The translations under genes were made by a program, and so were the position numbers. From Tomocerus qinae (Eukaryota > Arthropoda > Collembola > Entomobryomorpha > Tomoceridae), in assembly GCA_020055645.1 (NCBI GenBank), contig CM034548.1:32724201-32788200 (forward strand): 64,000 nt of DNA. The letters are read 5' to 3'. Shown here piece by piece: positions 53,701 through 64,000 of this stretch. How positions within the stretch are numbered: the stretch's first letter is position 1; each line of letters begins with the position of its first letter. The notes under the pieces are model-generated. The model had not been told where the DNA came from. It searched no databases and saw only the letters and a program-made list of their open reading frames with translations.

Positions 53701-56700
53701 TTAGGTTACCAACACCATGAGGCATCTGATAAAATACATTTTTTATTATATCCACTCCCTACATACGTAAATGTGTTTTCCACGGAGATAAAAATAATAT
53801 CTTACCTTTATGATCAATACTTATTTAGATTACCTATTGTTATGTCACTTTCTTTGCAATCCTCACCAGCATTAAAGGGAAAATCGAGACAGGTCTACAT
53901 GGCTACTTCCTATAAGCCAGACCTAAAGCATCTATATACTTCCTACCACCTTCAGAGTTCAAATTGAAACATAAAATATGTAGAAGCACATACCTCGATA
54001 CATACATACGCATTCAAGCACTAAAATTGGCTCACACTCATTCAAATTCCAAGCCTCTATTGTCACACTTTTAATACATATTTACCAGTCTCCCTTAGCC
54101 CAGACCCAATATTCACCGAATTTATGTGAACATAACGGTGCAGTCAATGCATCAGACTTTATCTCCTAACACTAGGTAACTCCCAACTTCGATTTATCGT
54201 TCTCATCTTGGATAAACGCTTCAAAATTTAATGCTCTATGTGAATTTACTGTACGAAGGATTAGCTTTAGCTAACAATTTATAAAATTTCATCACCTAAG
54301 GGAGTTTCTTTGATTTGGATATTCCATTGAAATTGATATTATTATATAATGATTTTTTTTGGAAATTTTTAAAGTAACAGCAGCAAAACTTATTGAACTG
54401 AAAATTAAATGACCTCAGATGTGATTTAGAGTCAATGTGGCAATTTTATGTGTTTTAATTTTTTGGCATGGGAGTGACAGATTTTGCATTATGAAAGTGT
54501 CATATAGTGTCAGTCTCATAGGGATATGTTTATAACAAGTACTACATCATAAAATATATATTTGATCGTGTTTTCTATATTTCAGTAGAAATATATGTTT
54601 CCAAGAAATTGAAAAGTTCTACTTCTGTACTATACTGTCTGCCCCTGTAATTATATACGTTATGCTAATAGTGCTGTCAAAAGTTAGGAATTAGATATCT
54701 CGAAGAGCCTTCAACCTTGTTATTGGATAAAACGGCAACGTCAGAATTCTTTAATTATCTATGGGAAATGAAAGACTTGATACATTCCAGGAATTCGCTT
54801 CACTTTGTTCTTCCACTGTATACTAAATGATCAAACTGGAGTAAACCTTGATGAGACGACTTTAGTCAAAATTCCAGATGAAGCTTCTCTAAAGATATGC
54901 TCAACGGAATATTTTTTATCCGTTCTGTGACATTCTTTCATGGGATAAAGGGCACTTGCAAACCTGAGCTTTTAAAATAAAAAATAGTTCTAAATATAGT
55001 ACGTATAGTGATGGTATAAATGTCATTATATGTACATGACTGCTCCCAATTTATTCAATTCAAAGCTTGGCTATGTTCAATGTAAAGAGGAAGAATATTA
55101 AAACTAAGCCCTGCCCTGTCATTTTTGTCAAAGTTACAGTTGGCTTATTTTCTGTAACTAGAGAAATGAAATGAGGAACGACAGACAAGACAATAAGAGG
55201 ATATTGCATCTCGACTTCTCAAATCAAATAGTGCTAAGCTCTGAAATGTTGTAAAGAGCTTGTCAGACAAACCACTTTTTCATTTTTGCTTTTCCCGATG
55301 TTGCATTTGGCTGGCTTATTGTTAGAAAAATGGAAACATGACTTGCTTACCCACATTTATATGGAATATCTATATCACAGCACATCTTTACAGTTCAGCT
55401 TCGCAAGAGTTCAAAGTAATAGGACATCATGGTAGATTAACTGCATTCAGGTAAAATAGATGCAATCCATCATTGTATCTAAAACTCATTCGCATTAAAT
55501 TCTCATTCCCAAATTCATCTTCCTTAGCAAACTCAATGGACAGTTTTGTGAATACACTAGACCAATGAATGATGAAGTGGTATAACCTTAACCTACATTA
55601 AATGCCAAAATATCATAGAAACAACCAAGTATCAAAAATGTATGCCTCAAGCCAAATTGAATTCAAAAATCACTTAAATAAATTACTATTTAACGATTAT
55701 ATACTAAAGGCCTGAATATAAACAACTGCAACAAAATGGTCTAGAAAACCAATATAAATTTTTTATAGTATTACTATCTTCAAGTCACGAACATTTCCGT
55801 GTTAATATTCCCAACACAATTCAAGTGCCAATACTGAAAGTGGGCAGGCAGAAACAAATACACCACTTTTACAACTAGGTATAATTTTGTACACATGATA
55901 TCCTGGCTTTTAGTGCAAAAAGTTTACTTTATCTAATAAACGTGGTTAGACAATTCTAAATCTATGTTAGTGATATAACAATCCATATAGTATGACATTC
56001 TAATGCTCCATATAAGATATAGTTGAAAACTATTGCAAACCAATTTCTGTGACAATCCACCAATTATTTTCTTCTTCGTAATATACATTAATGAATGTAG
56101 GGACAAATCTATAGCCACCTGTTATATCTTGTAAAAAAAAGTTTCTTCATCCTGAGATAAGAACAGCTTACAATTAGTAATCGGACCTCCCATCTTTCTA
56201 TTCACACTTTTTATATTTGTTCGTTTCTTCAGTATAAGAGACACCGACTTAATTATAATGAGCAAACCATTGTACTTTGTCACGTTTCTCACCCCAGTCA
56301 ATCCTTTTACTTTCGCTTGTCGTTTCTCCTTTGTCCACAGAAAACCTTTTAGCACAAGAATTTTTATTTCAACATTAATGAACTGGTGAGATTCAGCCAA
56401 GCGACCATGAAAAATTTAATTACTTAAACCATCATGGATTTGCCCATCTAAGGGTGTAAAGTACATACAGTGTCTGAGTGTCTGTATTCTATTATAAAAC
56501 TAAAATGGAACGTAGTGTCAAAAATGTTTCCACAACCAACAAAAATCAGATTCTACGAAAAATGGCTATTGTAATGGCTAAAATGAGATTACATGAGACT
56601 GGTACAAATTGTGATATTCAAGAAAAATTACCTTTTCCAAAAAAAGGTTCAATTTTGATTGCAGTTGAAATATACCTAATTGAAAGGAAAATATCCAGAC

Positions 56701-59700
56701 AGTTTATTTAAATGTTGAGAAAGCAAGAACTGTTTGGATTCTTGGATTTTGGATCAGGATAAATGGATGTCCCATATTACCCATATAGGAGAACTGGAAC
56801 ATAATAACTGTAGCACAATCTCATAAAATGCAGCAGCCAAGATAAGGGACAAAATGTTTTGTACTGCTTCAATACAAAAAAGCACAATGCTGAATGTGCA
56901 TAGAAATATATCACAAAATGTCATGGTAGAAATGAAATTTGTAATTTTTTGTATAATATATAGTATCTTGAATGAAATTCAATAGGAGCTGGCTATATAT
57001 TTAGCAATAAAGTCTCTTTTCATGTGAATGTACCTAAGAAAAGTGTAAAACGAGGAAATAATATTTTTGAAATATTTCACTTCACATTCCTGTGCCAGCT
57101 GGGGATTTTCCCCTAGAGTATAATCAGTGACTGTTTTCCACTTGCGATTCCAAGTATTTCTATTAAAACAGCATGATTAGTATTAGCATTTTGTTCTCTT
57201 TGACAAATAAATGGCTGATAGATGAAGGACTTTAATCTAATTATGTACCAAATTGAATTATGGAATAAATGGATGGATTTGCATAGCGTTGGAATTAGGA
57301 AAATGCTTTCACACTTGTGGCACAATTATTGGGAGAGAAGGGAATATTATTTTGCAAGTCTATATAATAATAAGTATCTGGTATCAATTGAGTGTAGCTG
57401 ATTGACTGAGTTTCCTGAATGATTCCCGAATGAGACGTGGATGACGGTAGTGAAAGGAGGAAAGAGTTTTAGCAGTAATTGGTGGTATAGAGTAGAGATT
57501 TGAGGCTGTATGTTGACATAGGAAAGATTTGAGTCCGCAATCTGAGTCAGCTATTGTAAATGTGGAAATGCTTGGTGGTAATAAGGACGAATGCAGAATA
57601 GGTTTTGACTTTATCGCCCGCTACAGAGAGAGTGTAGTTAGTATAGAGTTCTTTATTACCTACGACAGAATTATTTGATTCCATGATATGACATATGAAT
57701 AAGCTCTGGCTGGGATTTCTTTAGCTCTATTTCTCAATCCCGTACAACTATGGGTGCGATTATATAACTTTCATTGTCTGATGTAGCAGAAGGTGGATAG
57801 GTGGCTAGCATAGCAAAGGTTGGAGGAAGTAGGAGTCTACAGACGTCTGGCCAGAATGTTAGAATACCCGAATGGTGAAAATCCTTTCTCTAAAGGTACC
57901 TTTCCCTTTCCGTTTGTGGACTGCATTGCCATGTTGTCAGAATGGAATATAAATCATCCGCCCACGCCACGTCCCCAGTGCTCCTTGTACCTTCCATAAT
58001 AAAAATGTGAAATGGATCTAAGTCCGTGGTTGAGAGACGCCGACTATATAGCTAAATGTCTTATACCTTTAGAAATTGCATTGCTTCTGTTTTGGTGGCT
58101 TTTTTGTTATGAGATCCTTTTTAGCTGCAACACCCATCCTATTATTGTAGTTTATTCTACCATAAACTAGCGATATTGCTATTAGCTCCATGCTTTATAT
58201 AGTTAAGGCCTCAGAAGAAATATTATCTGCAGTGCATACCACAGTTTTAATATTGGAGGACTCCCATTACTAGGGGCTTTTTATTCAATTTTATGTAGAT
58301 AAGTATCTTATTACGTAGATGTCGACAGATTTGAGTGCCCCTATCTATTTATTATCTTCCTAGTTAGTTACTATTAGTTTATATCCGGGTAGAAATAAAG
58401 TGCGTCATGTAACCCCAACCTTAATAGCATCTTCTATACAATCTCTCTGAGTTACTAATCATCTTGATGGGATTTTCTTCAGGCTAGCAACAAAGATGCA
58501 TTATGGGAGATACTTATGAATAAATTTACACGGGATTTTGCTTAATGGTCACATCAATCGATTTTATTTTTCGTATCGTTTAGTAATGAGATGCGCATAG
58601 AATTTACAATTACAGACATAATAATACATGTAATGTGGTACATTATATTATTACAGACATGGAGAACAGAGGCAGACAAACAGATATGATGTGTCAGTAC
58701 AAATAGCAGAAGCTATCATATTTCACAAACAGATTTCAACCATCGGATATTCGTGCACCACTTACATATGTATACTGATACTATGCACTGGTTCCGAATT
58801 TCTAGTCACTTGAGTGAGAGACACATTCAAAAATGTCTTTGGAGTACGTATAATCTAATTACACAACCGCTTTACTTGCAAAGGCAAAATCAACATTTGT
58901 TGCAATATTGCACATAGAGACTTATGGTTACATTCACATAGTCTTAAAATAATATTATATAGAGCATACTTTCGCAATTCGTGCTACTGACATCCAACAA
59001 ATGCAAATTCGAGTGTAAATGAAGCTTTATCATACAATTTATTAGCCAAATATTCTAGAAATACTCTCCTGTGGTGTACAATAGGATAAATTCAGCCGAA
59101 GGAAATGAAATCGTACAGGTAGGTACCAATCATTCTGCGAAATATTCAAGCATTAAATTATCTACTACGGAGATTGAATTCATGTGCAGACCAACAAAAA
59201 GAAATGTGAACTTTTTTAATTTGTAGAGCATACTGTTTTCTTAACTTGTGTAACCAAATTACGAACACAAATTAATGTTTGCTATAAACTTTGTTGTTTC
59301 CTGACATTCGTTTAGTAGCTCCCTTAAGAGTTAACTTTTCGTAAAAGTATTTGATTACATCTGCAGAAGCGGGGGAATGTGGAGGGAGGAAATTACAACA
59401 ATAATTTCCTTTCTGCCACAGATTGTGAACTACCTAAATAATGTTTCCATACACATGTACTATAATATATAACATTCTTTGCCATTCAATTAAATACTTA
59501 TTATGCTGGTAAATAACTTTTCCCGTGACTATCTCAACTTTAAGTCTCACTACCTATACTATTTAGAATATCTATTCACTCTGCATACTTTCTCAAAAGC
59601 AAAGCATAGTTAAGTGATGCAATCTAATTTGCACATTTACAATAAATGTATACTAACTTCCAGAAAATATCTAAGGTATTTTCCAAAGAAACTTGTAGTA

Positions 59701-62400
59701 GTAGGAATTAATATGTAAAGACTATTCTAATGTGTAATACATTTGTCTATGTAATAATATTTAGTATACAGGACAATTGAAATATATACATTCACTATAC
59801 AGTGTCCATTATATATCACCTAAATATAAATCCTTCTATTACACATAATACAACACAGTTATTACACGTGGCAATTGTCATTTCTACCTTCTACCATATG
59901 TATGATATGTTATCAGTCTAAAATCAAGCCCCTCCTTAAATCATTCACATTAAACGTTCTAACTACGTGAATATATCTAGTGGACGACGCATATTGACAA
60001 AATTGGCTAGTGTTAGTTAAATGTGTCACTCCAAATTATATCTACTACACATTTATACATCAAAATGTTAGTAAATAGCTGATTACACTCATTATATGGA
60101 AACTGTGTATTTGTATAGCAAGTTGGAAAACTCTTTCCACTTTCTTCCCACAAACAATGAGTACGAAAGTTTGGAAAGTGCTGAAATATATAACTACCAT
60201 TTGGTACATTTATATATCCATGCTTGTATTATAATTAGTCCATTTATTTCTGTAGGCATGTAGGTATTTTTAATTTCATTCTTTCTACTCTAAAACTTTT
60301 TTTACTGCATGAATACTATTTCAGAACGGAACTTTTACTATTTGCACAACCAATGGCAATGGAAGGTAACCTTCAATAACAAGCACAGCGGTAAGTAGTA
60401 TGTAGAGTTGGATGCCTGTAAAATTGCTTTATACACCGAAATATCATTTTCTACATTTACCTTCACAAAAAGAAATTTAAAACATTTTAATTAGGTCTAC
60501 AATACAGTTACTTGTTTAAAATGATCTAATTACTATTAGGCAATTAATTGTACCTTTGAAAAAAGACACCTCATTTTTGAAAACATGTACACAACAATTG
60601 ATACAACAGCAAAACTCTTGCATAGTCACTTAGGTGTCAGGTATAATGCATACAGTTATATTCTGTTCAAGAGTACTCTAAGACACTTTTAAATGCGAAA
60701 GCTATTTGTCACATCCCAATCGATTAAACTTTCAACATAACACTTTAGGAATAGTCTATTACGTTTCTCAATTTTCCAGGCTTTTAATTTAGGGTTTGTA
60801 CCTTATTTGTAAATTTGGAGGCTTAGAAGGTAGATTCTACATTAAATGGCAAATATTTCACAATCGTATTCAATTTACTTCCAATAGATGTCAATTACCT
60901 GAAATGTTCTTTCACTATCGAGTTATAGTAGGTAATCCAATTACTATTGGATAATTATCTACCATAAGGGTATTTAATATACGGCATTGTAATTCGCAAC
61001 TTATGCATAGTTATTATCCGGCACAACTCAATTGTTTTGACTGTCAATGCCTTAATTGCTGTCTACAAGGCATTTCACCAAACTAATTAAGTTTGTGCTC
61101 TACATAAATTACATAAATTTATTTTGAGACACTATTTGATAGTAAACATTGCTAAAATCCTAGCATTGTTAAATTTTTATGCATCACAATTACTTCATAC
61201 TCCATATTTTTATATTTGTGCATGTTCTCTAGGTTTTAATTTGTAATAATTACTCTTCAGCCTATGAATAGAATATTGCACGCTTGCAGTTACCTTATTA
61301 TATAGAACAATAAGGCCAATACCAGCTTATTTTTGTAGTGCAGTATGCGTGAAGGAGTTTGTTCTGTATTGTATAACTATCTTATACAATGTGCATAATT
61401 TATATTGTAGGTCAGTTATTTTAAAAGACCTGATTTTGGGGAATTTTATACAAGAATTAGAAGGAATAATATTAATTAGACACATTTTAATAGAAATAGA
61501 ATATTCTATTAAAACTGACAAAATTCTTTAATTATTTGCATAGATTATATTTATCCAACTTTTACAAGCGAATTATCGACAAAAGCATTTGGAAGAATTA
61601 ATTGCGTATGTAAGTTTTTAATTTGTGTATGTATGTATATGTTGTATATTATGTTATATACGCTATATTGTACATATTATACGCAGTGAATTATGTTGGT
61701 GTCTTTCCAAGTTTTACAAACGAATTCCTTCGAATGTAAAATGAAGATAATCTGCAATATGCATAATAATAATTGAAAGTGGTATCAAGCGTCTTATTAG
61801 TATTTCCGTGGTTGTACTTACATTGCATATTAGAATATTATAATGACAGAATTTGATACATTGCAATTTATATTTGCAATACAATCTAACCTACAATTAT
61901 TTTAAATGACGAACAATGGTTAACGGACGTAGCAAAATTTTTCATCGATAAGCACATTCTTATTTTTTTGAGTTGCGTCCATATTCCTCGAGATTATCGA
62001 TGACAAAGTAGATGTACTTAATCCATTATACGATAAGGGAGTAATTAATCTGTCTGTCTGCATATAGCTATATTTTGTATACTATAATCTTGCTTGATAA
62101 ACCTTTGCAATTATTCATCCAGCAAATTTGTAAATAGTAAATCTTTTAATGCATCCATGGCTATATATAATTGGTGTTGGATTCTATTGTAATAGACTAA
62201 TAAGTACAGGGCTAAAATTTGTATTCCGGACACACGTTTGTGTAAGAATTAAGTCTTATTAGCCATTAGTTCAAAAATTTGGCTTGTCTCTATAAATCTG
62301 TAGATATAAAGAGGTTTATCATTTCATTTTAGGAAATTAAATGCAGAATTCAGACAGTCAAGATTTTCTATTGTATTTTAATATATTGAAATTGAGAAAG
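53701..62400. other. AT-rich region without a supportable gene
   Basis: I find no conserved protein, RNA gene or clear mobile element. Frames such as 56122-56400 (minus) and 56478-56711 (plus) have no recognisable content. A 10-bp inverted pair of TCATCGATAA lies at 61942-62003. Confidence 0.6.
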
Positions 62401-62411
62401 GTCACTACTTA

Positions 62412-62786
62412 ATGCATACAATTATTCCCGGAAAGCACTGTTTTATATCATTAGGTTACTACATTCACATTCCAGGTAGATGCAGTTATTATCTCCTGAT
62501 GAATCCCTATCTCTCAGCAATATCTTTTCAGTTTGCTATCCTAATCCCAAATATAATAGTGTATTTATCACTAAATATTAGAAAACATGTAAGAGTCACA
62601 AGTTCTAGTAGAATTGGTAATATACATATAGATGTAGACCATATACTAATATTATATACAATAATAGACATAGTGCACACACCAATAAGATTAATATTAG
62701 TACAGATAACTAATATATTAACTTTTTGTATATCATCCGACAAAGATGATTTAAATCCCATAATTCTAAATTCTAACACACAGTAA
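62412..62786 (+). other. 124-codon open frame with faint rhodopsin-like GPCR pattern
   Basis: This is one of the longer frames in the gene-poor right part. Residues 30-55 (MNPY, a hydrophobic run with IP at 45-46, then LN) resemble TM5 of peptide receptors. Residues 57-67 are basic and Ser/Thr-rich like a third loop. HTPIRLIL (89-96) resembles the end of TM6, and LNPII (114-118) the NPxxY area. The spacing between the last two is shorter than in real receptors, the motif lacks its Tyr, and TM1-4 are not found upstream. It may be a decayed or divergent receptor exon, or chance. Confidence 0.2.
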
Positions 62787-64000
62787 TATAGTGAAAGAAC
62801 TGTTTTTCTCAACGCAAAGCGTGTGAAAATCCAAAGAGTATGAGAATTGTCTCTAAACTACCGTCCACACCATACTCGACATTAAGAGTAAATAGTAGTA
62901 GATGATTAATAATGTTAGGAGATTATATATTTATAGATTCACATGTAAGAATTTTTCTTTTGTGTTCAATTAGTATGTATTAGATTCAATAGTATGTATA
63001 TAGAGGTACAAAGGTTGAAAATGGGTAGTTAACTATTTTTATATAAATCTAAACATCCTTCCCTACTATGTGCTATACTACAGTGTACTAAATTATACTA
63101 CTCTCATTGATTTTTCACTATATGGGCAGTAGGAAAATTGCTCTTTCTAAATCCTCCATTTGAAATAGTGGCTTGTTTGTCAATTTTGCAAAATTTGTCG
63201 CAGTGTACATTTTCGCGTGTAATCACTAAGGATAGTATTTAGTTTAACAACCCTTAGCTAACTACTACAACAGTCAGTGCATGGTATCAACACCACCAAT
63301 GTTAATTTGAGTTACTATATCTGCCATATTTCTTCTTGATTTATAATATACAGAGATACTACTTTTGTATTTACTGACAAATGCAGTTTTGTTACTAAAT
63401 ATGTTAGTTCAAACATCGAAAGGCTTTGATTTACTTTGATACTACACATGACATGGACGAAATCATTTTGTGTCGAAATAATTCTCAAGACTGAATAAAG
63501 CTACTTAATAAGATAGATATAAAGTTACTTACTCTACTTAAGAAAGCTAAACTCCTCAAAATGTGTCACCTTGCTGGTTTCAAATAACGTAAGGTATTGC
63601 TCAAGGAAATATAATTCTCCGGTTGTCAACTTGCCAGAAAATTTGATTAGTTTCGATAAAGGCGAATAAGGCAAATAGTAATAATACATAAGGCGGATGC
63701 TTACAATAATATTATTTAGGGATATAACCCTTTTGGTATAACGTATGTATAAAAGGAATGAAATATTTTATGAATTTAATAGCAAGGCGGTCCATGTCAT
63801 GTTTTAGACATATTATGAGCACGTATAACTCTAATAGATGTATTTGCATCAGTAGTCTAATATTTACGAAATAGATTTGTAATTCGTAACACGTTGTATA
63901 ATGTATAGTAATAAAGTTGTTTTCCCTTGGAGCCTAGATTTCTCTCCTCGGGCAGAAATAGAGAGAGAGTAGTTGCCACACAATATTCTTACTCAAACAG
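62787..64000. other. Right-edge region, nothing recognisable
   Basis: AT-rich DNA with short GA tracts near 63960. I see no gene. Confidence 0.6.

Overview
The window is AT-rich nuclear DNA from an animal, most likely an arthropod. It holds three conserved eukaryotic genes with GT-AG introns, long gene-poor gaps, microsatellites and small non-autonomous transposons. The UBE2K and MTMR6 reading frames look insect- or crustacean-like: the E2 ends in an MGI-type UBA domain and the myotubularin carries a C-terminal FYVE domain. The species cannot be named from the sequence alone.

Layout. (1) 1-1231, minus strand: the first two coding exons of a ribose-phosphate pyrophosphokinase (PRPS), which runs off the left edge. 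(2) 1232-9759: a gap of about 8.5 kb between two divergent genes, with a tRNA-derived SINE, a decayed CCGAA-rich tract and a GC-rich repeat-like patch. (3) 9760-11797, plus strand: a complete five-exon UBE2K (E2-25K) gene, 199 residues. (4) 11798-16052: the tail-to-tail gap, with two short inverted-repeat elements. (5) 16053-49471, minus strand: a complete 12-coding-exon myotubularin-related phosphatase (MTMR6/7/8 type), 702 residues. All twelve exons join in phase. The first coding exon is only 24 nt (8 codons) and is separated from exon 2 by a 21.9-kb intron. (6) 49472-64000: MTMR6 upstream DNA with GA/CT-rich tracts, and no gene I can support firmly. One 124-codon open frame near 62.4 kb has a faint receptor-like pattern.

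The three genes act in separate processes: PRPP synthesis for nucleotides, K48-linked ubiquitin chain building, and endosomal 3-phosphoinositide turnover. I see no sign that they form a functional cluster.

I did not find a clearly new biological system. The best leads are a possible alternative PRPS start that would add a basic, presequence-like leader, the tiny first exon and giant first intron of MTMR6, three uncatalogued MITE-like elements, and two weak coding-like patches (17.07-17.89 kb and 62.41-62.79 kb).
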